Positions 19,861 to 29,244 of a stretch of DNA of 64,000 nucleotides are shown here, in pieces. Position 1 is the stretch's first letter; each line of letters opens with the position of its first letter. The DNA comes from Peltaster fructicola (taxonomy: Eukaryota > Ascomycota > Dothideomycetes): assembly GCA_001592805.2 (NCBI GenBank), contig CP051139.1:3348001-3412000 (forward strand), in the 5' to 3' direction. A program made the position numbers and the translations under genes. A model generated the notes under the pieces. The model had not been told where the DNA came from. It was given only the letters and a program-made list of their open reading frames with translations, and did no database searches.

Positions 19861-22800
19861 TCACGACGCCTTCTGCTGACGTCTCTTGGGGTTTGTCCTC
19901 CCTTTCTTAGGTGTGCTGCCTCCTTCGCCATTGATGTACTTCAGCAGCTCGTCTAGACTCCTCTGATCGGTCCGGCCGGTTGCACTGCTCGTCTGTAGTG
20001 CATCGACCGAAGGAGTTGCTGGCAACGGCTGAGTCGTGCGTCCAGTGAGGCCGACTCTGGCGCCGCCGCGAGCATTGTCACGCATCAGCAGACGTCGCTG
20101 CAGCATAGCGTTTGCCTGCTTCGCTTGGTTGACAGCCGAGTGCGTCAGTGTCTCCAGCCATGTCTCGGCTTCCTTGGTATTCTGGTTCTCTGCTCCTAGC
20201 TCGTTCTTGAAGATGGTATAGCTCTCACGCATCTTGGCGACAGCTTGCTTGGAGTCATGGTCCAGGGCAAGAGCTTGTGCCAGCTGGAACAGCAAGGTAG
20301 CAGTGTTGATGCTTGACTTGCCTGTGACTTCCTCACAGATCGACAAGGATGCTTCGAACCAGATGCGAGAGTCATGGAACTGCTTGAGAGTCTGCAGCAT
20401 GACTGCAGCGTTGTTGATGGTCGTCATCGAGTCGGGATGCTTGATGCCGTACACCAGCTTCCACAAGTTGAGTGCATGACAGACGAGAGCCAAGGCCGTG
20501 CGCGTGTTGCCTGTGGCATGCTCGAACAGTGATAAGTTGAGATACGCCAGGATTGTCTCCGTCGAGTCGACTCCGAGAGTCCTCTCAGAGACAATGACAG
20601 CCTTTCTCGCGAGCTCAACAGCGGCACTCTTCTCATCCAGACTGTAGTACAGCGTGGACAAGGCGTGGTACACCCGAGCAACTTCCGGGTGCAGGATGCC
20701 ATAAATCTGCTCGTGCAGGCTGAGCGACTCCAACAACAGCTCTTGTCCGAGTTCTTTCTGATCTTGCTGGAGACTGACACGGCCAGCATCAAGCGCCTCT
20801 TCTGCCAGCACGCTTCGTGGAGATGCCTCCTTGATGACAGGCATGATGTTGTACACATTCTCCGGGGAGAAAGTCGATGGCGGTCCTACTGGCGACGCAG
20901 ATGCTGCGCGGTTCGGTGAGTGGTCAGCGTTCTTTTTCTTCTTTTTCTTGCCGCCTTCTGCCTGAGTGCCATTTGTATGAGGCACGGATAGTGAGTCGGT
21001 TGATTGCTTCTCTCGTAATGCAGCAGCTGGCGCAGGCGAGACCCTTGAGAAGTTGTAGTCCTTCGCTTCAAGCTGTAGGCCGAGCTTCAAGCTGACTTCT
21101 CGCAGCATCTGCAATTCCTTGCCGGTCTGCACCAGGTCATCTTGAAGCTTGTATCGATATCTCAGGAACACCTGGCGTGTCAAGTCTTCCTTCATGCTTG
21201 CCGGTGTAATCTTCGTGAAAGCCAGGTCGGCATCGGGATATGCGCTCCTGAGCTCCTCCTCAACTTCTGCCTGAGGGCGCTCATTGAGTCCAGCGCCAAG
21301 CAAACAGTTGAGAAGGTGTGATAGGGCACTCTGTGCAAAGCAAGCAGGGATATTGGCGAGCTGCTTGTTGACGAAATGCTTGAATACTCGACTGACCATC
21401 TCCTGAACGCAGAGCTGTTGTAGAGCTTGGAGACGTTTGTCGTCCTTCGCAGCACACATGTCTGTAATCTCACCGAGGTATCTGATGTTCACACCGCGCT
21501 TATGAAGCAGAGTAGACAAGCTGACACCATCCATAGGAAAGCCAGCATCACCCTCTTGCAGATCACGAAGCATGCGCGGGAGCACCTCTTCACGGAGGTA
21601 CTGACACACAGCACGCACGTCGGCTTCGTCCTGCTGATATTGTTGGCGCTCCTCGTCAGTCTGTGGTCGTTGGCCAGAGAACACATCAGGATTGAGTGTG
21701 AAAGAGAAGCCTGAGACATCGACAGCCTCCTGCTGGGGTTCGGTCGATGCATTCTCGCCGTTCGTTGCAGTTTCGCCATTCTCGATTGTCTTTTCAGAGT
21801 TCTTCTTCGCTTCGCGCCTGGCTTCGATCTCTTTCGAGATGTATGCGCGCAGCTTCACAACCCGGTATGCATCAACCAGCTCTGGTCTGAGCACTGTCAT
21901 TCGATGAGGGTAGCGGTCGGCGTCCGTCTCGTCACCACTGCGGTGTTTCTCGAGCCAGAGGATGTCTAGAGGGCTGATGCGATACAGATCGAGCACGTAC
22001 TTTCTGCCATCGGTTCCGAGAAGACCTTTGGTCTCGACAGAGGCCTCAAGTTCGTGCTTCTTGTTCTCCTTGTCCCACACCAGATGCTGCTTCACCCTCA
22101 TGTGCTTGCTGAGCTCGGCGAATGGCTTGACAAATCCTTCATGCGTTGCGATGATGTCTTTGCCCTCAACTCCTCCGTAGTCGATTTGGTGCTCACCAGG
22201 ATCTCGCTGCTTGAAGATACCAGGCACGATACTCTGTGCGACTATACGCTTACCGAGGTAGTCAACGACCACAGTGCCGGGAGTGAAGAGGCCATTGACA
22301 TCCAGCTGGTTCACAGCGCGCACGCCCTGGACGTCTTTGCCCACAGCAACACGAGCTGCAGCGTCTCCGCCGTCGGATGCAAAAGTGCCAACCCCATCAG
22401 CGCCGAACGAGTAGAAGACGTTGTTGTAGACAAAGATCTGTGCGTCTCTTGCCTCTGTTGGGTTCAATGGCTGCAGCTCTCCACGCGCCACCAAACATGC
22501 ACCTCTTACAGCTGCCTCGTTGTACTCGGCGAAGATCTTGCTTGTCAATCGCTCCCTAAATACCCTGTCTTGTACAGTCTCTTTTGGTAGCTCTCTTGTT
22601 GATTGGAACTCCTCATTCCAGTCGCGAAGCGTCTCCGGGTTCTCTGCACCCGACAACAGGAAAGCCTCTTGAGAACGGGTCAAGTCAGCTTGGTGTGTAT
22701 TGGCGGAGGTCGATGCTACCAGCCATGGAGCGACCGGGAAGCTATTAGAGATTGTATAGGAAGCCAAAGGGTCGCGCTGACCGTTGTACTCTTGCAATCT

Positions 22801-23793
22801 AGTGAATGAGGCATCGAAAGAAGGTGAGATCTGGGATAGTAAAGTGATCAGCGAGTGTGCTGCAAATGACTTGGGTGTGCTCCGGGGTGCTGGATCGAAT
22901 CTGCTGTTAGTGCTCTTATTCACATAAAAGCCAGAGACGTGTGAGGTGATGTAGTACTGCTCGCCCTCGCTCGTCGTGGCTTGTAGATACAGCAGATGAC
23001 CTCGCATCCGCAAGTTGTGAGGCGGAGGATTCCAGGGTGAGATCGAAAGTGTTTTGATCGTCTTTGGCGGTGCTGGACGCTGCTTTGCGAGAAGAGTTGA
23101 GATGGGCGCTGCAGCACTCAAATCGTAGTCGGCAACGGGACTCGTCTGGTTCTTGGGGTCCTCGCTGCCCGCCGATATCTCAATGCCATCGCAAAGACTG
23201 AGACCAGCATCGATGCCAACGACAAGATCCGTGCGATTGCCAGCAGCACCGATGAGCTCCCTTACACGGACGAAATGCATGCGTGCCTGCGCTTCCGTGT
23301 ATGGATCTTCTACCAGCGTACAAACTGGGTCCGAGATGATATCCGCGACCTCTGACAATTCAATGAAGTCATTGACACGCTTGCCCTTGTGCTCAAGATG
23401 GAAGCAAGAGTACTGGAAAGTGTGAGGTGTGTCGACGATCGATTGTCTTATATCCTGAACCTGCTCTTGCGTCGACACCATGATCTTGGTCTTGCCCGGA
23501 GCATGTGGCAGCTTGACAGTAAGCTGGAAGACATTGTCTGGGCCTTGAGGAGGCTCTGCTGAGTCGTCATTGAGCTCATCTTGGTCGTGTGCTGTGCCAT
23601 TCACTGCTTCTCCATTTGACTGTTGTGTCGCGTGACTTGACTTCGAATCTGATGTCTGCTTTGCGGTCGTCTGTTGAGATTGGACTGGGCCATCGATCAG
23701 CTTTAGTCTTGCATCGAGTGATGAAGATCATCAATGCAGCAGATCTCCTTCGAGCTACTCACTCTCTTCAGACGGCTCAGGACCAGCAGCCAT
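19861..23793 (-). CDS. clu1: Clustered mitochondria protein CLU1/CluA
   Basis: Two exons on minus: a 31-nt first exon 23793-23763 (MAAGPEPSEE) and 23684-19861, with an intron at 23762-23685 (GTGAGT donor). The product is 1284 residues, the usual fungal length. Order: an N-terminal CLU domain with a ubiquitin-like start (VFQLTVKLPHAPGKTKIMV), the central CLU domain (about residues 330-600, FQSTRELPKETVQDRVFRERL, DYLGKRIVAQSIVPGIF, YVLDLYRISPLDILWLE), the eIF3-p135 region, a Lys-rich KKKKKK stretch, and C-terminal tetratricopeptide repeats (about 950-1150, HEQIYGILHPEVARVYHALSTLYY). CLU1 binds mRNAs of mitochondrial proteins and keeps mitochondria dispersed; in yeast it also associates with eIF3. 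It is transcribed divergently from a mitochondrial ATPase gene across about 600 bp. Confidence 0.95.
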
Positions 23794-24399
23794 CCCTGAT
23801 GTCGTGGTACTAGCTATTCGAGACAGTGCTTGATGACCCCAATGTGGGTTGAAAGGAGCGAATGTGATATTACAATGCAACGAGAAGGAAGATGAAATAA
23901 TTTACAAGGACTTTTCGCGCACAAGAGGAAAGACCGTGATAGATGGATGATGTGTAGATCGTCGAGCAGTGCTTCGAGAAAAAGTTTCCCAAGCAGTGCT
24001 TCTTGCAGAATAAACACATGTGCACTTCCGAGCTCTACCGATCGCCGAGCAGACGTTCCATCAGAGCGAAGAGACATCTGCATCTCGCTGCCATTCGAAC
24101 CCTTGATATACCTCACTGTGTTTCAAATTGGTACATCTACTTTTCCCATTGTGAAGGCTGTAGAGAGGTAAGTACGGATGTTGAGGTAAGTGCATCTCGC
24201 ATCGCAGCCAAGACACGAGACGTCTAATAGCCTCGTCCTTTGACAACTCTGTCATCTCAAACATCATTCCTTGCCCTCTCTCTTCACCAATTACAGATAT
24301 TCCTTCATCCCCTCGCATCCCTAGAGACCGCGATTGACCTGACTTCACCTACGCCTGCCGCAATGCGGAGAGCTGCGCATCATACGTAGCACAGAGACA
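23794..24399. other. Divergent promoter of CLU1 and mitochondrial ATPase
   Basis: 606 bp shared by two genes with mitochondria-related products. It contains TC-rich tracts towards the plus-strand gene but no motif I can name. Small frames are open but not convincing. Confidence 0.5.
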
Positions 24400-26148
24400 A
24401 TGGCCCATAGGCTAGCGTCACGATACCTTGCAGTAACAAGAACGCGTCACAGTGTATTTTTCACAACGAAGAAACCTAGCACAGTAATCTCAACCACTAA
24501 TAGTGCAACGGCACCCGTGTGGCAAGTCAAACGCGGCTATAACATCGTCACACCAGGTCCAAACATTCCCGGCCAACCTGAGGATGAGGAGGAGCCGAAG
24601 AAGCAACCCAAGGATCCCAAGCAGAAGTCACGAGAGCAGTGGCGAGAGATTGGCTTCAAGGTGTTAGAATCTGCTTTTACGACATTCGCTGCTGTCGCCG
24701 TGCTTGGTGCTGTCGGCTATGGCTATACCGTCTACTACAAAAATATGGTCCTGAGAAAGATGGAACATGCCTTCGAGCCTGGCGATCCTGTCCTTGAGCT
24801 CGCGGCAACGTCGAAAGCAGAGAGACTTAAGAGTCGTGAGGACGACGCCGAGATTCTCATCGATGAGCACCAACATCGTGACCACTGGTTCCTGCGTGAC
24901 GAGCAACAACTACTGGACGCCATTGTCACCGGCAAGACACGCGGCCAATATCATCTTCTCGTGGGCGAAAAGGGCACTGGCAAATCGAGCATGCTCATCG
25001 ACGCCATGGCTAAAGTCGATGGTGAAGGTTGCGCAATGTTCGAGGCGCATGCTGATCCTGAGATCTTCCGCATTCGCCTTGGCAAGGCTCTGGACTTTGA
25101 ATTTCACGAAGACAACATTGGTAGTCTCTTCTCGATTCGTGGCCCTCGAGACGCCAATGCTCTGCTGGACATCGAGCGAGCGTTTAACAAACTCGAGAAG
25201 GTTGCGCTCAAGCGTCGGCGCGAGCTTGGGAAGCCGCTGATCATGATCATTGGCTCTATGCACCTTGTCCGAGATGACGAGAACGGCAAGGACTTGCTTG
25301 AGCTGCTACAACAACGGGCGGAGTCATGGGCAGCTAGCAATCTCGCCACAGTCATCTTCAACTCTGACGATTACTGGGTATACGAGCGACTGAAGCAGTT
25401 TGCCACACGTATGAACGTCATTCCCATCATGGATCTCAGCAAGCCCAAAGCCGTGGAAGCACTTCGAAAATATCGTCGAAAGCATCGCCATGAAGACCCT
25501 CCCATCTCGATTCTCGAGCAGGTCTACGACAAAGTTGGTGGCCGTCTATCCTACCTCAATCGTGTCGCGAAGTCACCTGACATGCTCAAGACAGCTGATA
25601 ACATCTGCTCGATGGAAAAGCGCTGGTTCTTGAACAAGTGCTGGATCCTGGGCGAAGAAATGGACGACGATGTCATGGACCAGCAGAAGTATGCGTCTGC
25701 AGCTATGGTCCTTGCCAAAGCACTTGTTGAGAAAGGTAAGGCGATGCAGACGAGCTACGACCCTCTCCTCGGTCACAATTTACCTCAGATTCCTCTGCAT
25801 GAGGCTCGTCAGATTATGACACGCGCGGACTTCATTCAGTCATATGATGCAATAAACTTGTTCACGATCGATAGTCATGCTATGGTCCGGGCAGACAGCG
25901 TGCCAATGATGAATGCATTCATCGAGGTGTGTAGCCAGGAAGGCTTCGAAGAACATCTGCAGGCCACTCTCGATCGCATATCAGCCATCGAAAGTCTAGG
26001 TCGAACGAGAGAGCTGACGTTGAAAGACCTTTGGCATGGCGGATCCTACAGAGCCGAGTATCCAGATGAGCAGAAGAATCGTCGCCCTGTCCATGTCTCA
26101 GTTGCTACTGAAGATCAGGGTGGTAAAGGCGATCAATGGGCGACCTGA
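24400..26148 (+). CDS. Mitochondrial inner-membrane P-loop (AAA-like) ATPase
   Basis: Single exon, 582 residues. The first 45 residues are Arg/Ser/Thr-rich without acidic residues (RLASRYLAVTRTRHSVFF), a likely mitochondrial presequence. One membrane helix follows at about residues 90-112. The P-loop is LVGEKGTGKSSML (Walker A at residues 189-196). The segment in the Walker B position, PLIMIIGSMHLV (about 278-289), lacks the usual acidic residue, so hydrolysis may be weak. Further motifs are QQRAESWAASNLATVIFNSDDYWVYERLK, then a C-terminal alpha-helical, winged-helix-like part. This is a conserved Pezizomycotina family of unknown function, distantly like archaeal-type and ORC-type ATPases. 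Divergent pairing with CLU1 hints at co-expression for mitochondrial upkeep, by inference. Confidence 0.82.
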   Translation: MAHRLASRYLAVTRTRHSVFFTTKKPSTVISTTNSATAPVWQVKRGYNIVTPGPNIPGQPEDEEEPKKQPKDPKQKSREQWREIGFKVLESAFTTFAAVAVLGAVGYGYTVYYKNMVLRKMEHAFEPGDPVLELAATSKAERLKSREDDAEILIDEHQHRDHWFLRDEQQLLDAIVTGKTRGQYHLLVGEKGTGKSSMLIDAMAKVDGEGCAMFEAHADPEIFRIRLGKALDFEFHEDNIGSLFSIRGPRDANALLDIERAFNKLEKVALKRRRELGKPLIMIIGSMHLVRDDENGKDLLELLQQRAESWAASNLATVIFNSDDYWVYERLKQFATRMNVIPIMDLSKPKAVEALRKYRRKHRHEDPPISILEQVYDKVGGRLSYLNRVAKSPDMLKTADNICSMEKRWFLNKCWILGEEMDDDVMDQQKYASAAMVLAKALVEKGKAMQTSYDPLLGHNLPQIPLHEARQIMTRADFIQSYDAINLFTIDSHAMVRADSVPMMNAFIEVCSQEGFEEHLQATLDRISAIESLGRTRELTLKDLWHGGSYRAEYPDEQKNRRPVHVSVATEDQGGKGDQWAT

Positions 26149-26261
26149 GATGTCATACAAACCTGTGTAGAAAGACTAATACTTGTAGAAACGCTTTGAG
26201 AGAACATGATGTATCATACAAGATGTGTAATAACGCTGTTCACACAAATTTTTGACAATAC

Positions 26262-27301
26262 TTAATCGTCCCATTCTTCGTTCAATTCGTCAATGAGTCT
26301 GTTCTCAGCATCGCTGTCCCGACCTCTTCCTCGGTTCAAGCCATTGGAAGTGACGCGGCTATAGCCTTTCCTTGACGGCAGACAGCGACTGCAGGATGAT
26401 GTGAGGATAATGAATAGATCCTACCGATATGTCAGTCTTTGTGAACTGGCAGTCTGGCGTCTTTACTCACACCCAGGAAGGAGAATGCGCTAGCCCACAG
26501 ACCATAATTAGGACATTGTCGCCAACCTCGCTGCTGAAGGACTGTTCGACTGTATACGCAGCCACCAACGAGGTAGACCAGCACTGCGATCAACACAATG
26601 ATGCCAAATACACCTCCAGGGCCGACCGTTTGCTTGGCGACCTCGATTCCACCACAAGCAGCAATCGAGCGTGCCTCGAAGAAGTACCCGCACTCGTCCT
26701 CTGTGGCTCCAACGAAGTTCAATCCAAGCAGTGGACCAGTAGTGTCTCGATCGCAGAGCAACGAGATGATGGTGCTTTTGCGCTGTCTGCGGTTGTCTTC
26801 CTTGTCGTCCTTGTCGTCTGCCGTCAACTTCACTGCTCGCTTGCTGTTTCCATGTCCACAATACGAGCCTCCTGTGTAGTTGAGGACAAGTTTTCGGCCA
26901 CGCAGCACTGGTCGATCATTCTGCTGTCCAATGCTGTATATCTTGCCGTCCTGCTTGTAGTAGGCACTGACGTTCCTCCATAACGATTTGTCCACGTCGA
27001 CGACGTCCTCCAATTCTTCCACCACAGGCCCGCAGAAATTCATCGTAAAGTTATATCCATAGTCATAACCCGTCGCGTTCCAACTGTAGCTTCGAGGTTT
27101 CGCTATCGACTTGGGCGGGAGTGAGCCTGGCGTCAGGATGTGCAATTTGTTGAGGTCGAAGAAGGAACCGCTGGCTGGCGACCTGATCGTACATGATAAC
27201 ACAGGTGTGCTTGATGGTTCTGGTGCTGCTGCGATTGGATCTGCGCTGACTCCGTGTGAGGAGAGATATAATGCCAGCGAGTAATATAATATGAGATTCA
27301 T
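26262..27301 (-). CDS. atg27: Autophagy-related protein 27 (ATG27)
   Basis: Two exons on minus: 27301-26471 and 26420-26262, with an intron at 26470-26421 (GTGAGT donor). The product is 329 residues. A signal peptide (residues 1-20) precedes a Cys-containing luminal domain of the mannose-6-phosphate-receptor-like kind (YNFTMNFCGPVVEE, YSIGQQNDRPVLRG, GSYCGHGNSKRAV, SIISLLCDRDT, ECGYFFEARSIAAC). It is followed by one membrane helix (VFGIIVLIAVLVYLVGGCVY, about residues 232-252), the motif GWRQCPNYGLWA, and a short cytosolic tail ending NRLIDELNEEWDD. This architecture is that of Atg27, a type I protein of Golgi, endosome and vacuole that helps Atg9 traffic. The second exon supplies the tail and is needed for the normal ending. 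It is convergent with the ATPase gene, 113 bp apart. Confidence 0.93.
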
Positions 27302-27770
27302 CTTGTCGGCTGACGAAGATTGCTCGGAGCCCGGCCAGTAGAGAGGGAGTGTGTGTGTATATGTGTGTCGTGGTTAAAGCGAGATGCGGATTGTCATGAA
27401 GTAAAGTTGGGGCGCAAAGTGTCAAATCACAAGGATGATGACAGCTGCATGCCACGAATACAAGGCCAAAGGTTTGCTGGATTCTCTACACGATCCTCCT
27501 CAGGCGTTCCGCGGCTGTGGCCAATGTTGAGCCACATGGCATCGCAAAGAGGATCTTAAGGTTCACAGTGACTGTAGGTTCCTGGCTAATGAACGGATAT
27601 CTTGCTAGTTTATTGGATGAGACTGAAAGAAACGAGGTCTGACGTATTTCGTCCTTTGAGTGAGACGGTCCCTTATGCAAACATACATGTATGTACTCAC
27701 GGGAAACGTAGAGGTCTCGTCTTCGTGGATTGCTCATACAACGTCTCTGCGAACGACTGGCTACAACCAT
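27302..27770. other. Intergenic spacer, ATG27 promoter
   Basis: 469 bp between two minus-strand genes. GT-rich run TGTGTGTGTATATGTGTG at about 27350. No gene or clear site seen. Confidence 0.5.
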
Positions 27771-28814
27771 CTACACTCCAGGCATGCCCAGCACCGATCT
27801 CAATGCTGGAATAGCCCTCGGCAAGAAGTATGTAATGTATATCGCGATTAGAGCGACGAGTAACCCCGTAAACTTCTCAAACCAGGTGTGGAAATAGGCT
27901 GCAGTCATGAGCAGCATCCACAAGCTGACAGCAGCGACACCCAGAGCCAGGTTGGCAAACACACTATGTCTTCCCAAATGCTCCCCTGCCTTCTCTTCTG
28001 TCTCTGCGCTCTTCACAGCACCATCTGTGCCGACTACTCGCCTTGCTCTTGTCAAGCCGGCGTACTTCAGTAACACGGGCAGAACCTCGAACCCCAGCAT
28101 GGCGCTACCCATCACCAGAAGGAACACATGTCCACTGATATCGTGTCCGCCTTTCCACTGTCCACCGATGAGCTTACAGGCAGCATGCGTGAGTGCCTCT
28201 TCGGCATCAGACATCTGAGCCTTTTCAAGCTGCGCCAGAGGAGCATCCGAGAGCACCACCTCGCACTTTCCTCCCGTTATCCTATATCCTCGGTCGATGA
28301 GAGATGCGCCAAAGAAGCCTTGGGTGAAGATGTACCAGATCACCGTGAGGAATGCGTAACGCGTGATCGCTTGAATGCGTTTCTTCGTGAATGCTTTCTG
28401 TGGTGCCGCCAGCCAGTCTACCGGTCCTAAAGCACGGTTGCCCATCACGAACAACGCGAATGCTGCAGTGACCCATGCCCAGCCGACTTTGACGAAGTAG
28501 ACATTGAAGATGTTGGACTTCTTCGCGAAATAGCTCGGAGCGTTCTTGGGATCATACGACTGCATATGTGCGATGTATGGTGTGTTTGCATGATTGACAG
28601 TCAAGGTGCTGAACACCGAGCCGATGATGAGTGTTGCGGGATACACTGAAAGGAGCAGTGCTTCGAGGAGTGTTGGGAGGAAAGGCGACTCGAAAGGAGG
28701 AGGTGCATCAAGCTGTGCCATGGTGCTGCTATCATTCAAAATGGCAGATGCTTTGTCGTCCGAATTCGTGGGAAGAGGAACGTCAACACGAACGTTCTTC
28801 CGTCTTGTAGCCAT
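27771..28814 (-). CDS. scs3: FIT-family protein SCS3 (ER acyl-CoA diphosphatase type)
   Basis: Single exon, 347 residues with about six membrane helices. FIT proteins reside in the ER, act on acyl-CoA and are needed for lipid droplet budding and phospholipid balance. The hallmark GGHDISGHVFLLVMGSAML (about residues 218-237) carries the first catalytic His, and YFHTWFEKFTGLLVALIAIYITYF (about 305-328) carries the second. The N-terminal 40 residues are polar, then LLEALLLSVYPATLIIGSVFSTL. An insert of about 25 charged residues between helices (SAETEEKAGEHLG) is usual in filamentous fungi. It lies between ATG27 and a disordered protein gene on the same strand with its own promoter. Confidence 0.93.
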   Translation of the reverse strand: MATRRKNVRVDVPLPTNSDDKASAILNDSSTMAQLDAPPPFESPFLPTLLEALLLSVYPATLIIGSVFSTLTVNHANTPYIAHMQSYDPKNAPSYFAKKSNIFNVYFVKVGWAWVTAAFALFVMGNRALGPVDWLAAPQKAFTKKRIQAITRYAFLTVIWYIFTQGFFGASLIDRGYRITGGKCEVVLSDAPLAQLEKAQMSDAEEALTHAACKLIGGQWKGGHDISGHVFLLVMGSAMLGFEVLPVLLKYAGLTRARRVVGTDGAVKSAETEEKAGEHLGRHSVFANLALGVAAVSLWMLLMTAAYFHTWFEKFTGLLVALIAIYITYFLPRAIPALRSVLGMPGV

Positions 28815-29244
28815 GGTCTATTAGAGATGTGTCGCATATAAAGGATCAGACAAGCTGTCGAGTCAACGCGACATCGCTCGTGTGGCAGGTTGTTGTTGAT
28901 TTTGATTGTTGATCGCGGGATGGGAGAATTGGTATTTAGCTTCATGGAGTGACGTAGAAGCACATCGACCAAGATCAGACGAGCAGTGGCGCTTGTTGAC
29001 AGCTTGCTTGAACTGGGCACCTCGCATCACGGGTGAAGAGTTATGTTATAAGAACTGGAGCATCATAAGGTGCTGTCTGATTACTACATAGACATTAGTC
29101 CTTGATGTCATCGCTTCTTGCTGTTCATTCCCAAGTCGTACACAGTCGTAGACCAAATGGTTGCTATAGCATGTGCTTCCTTCGCACAGCTTGCACGATG
29201 TCACAGTATTAGATCGCGCGAGAAAGAAGCTCTCCGATCGAATG
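28815..29244. other. Intergenic spacer, SCS3 promoter
   Basis: 430 bp upstream of SCS3 and downstream of the next minus-strand gene. No RNA gene or repeat is evident. Confidence 0.5.
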
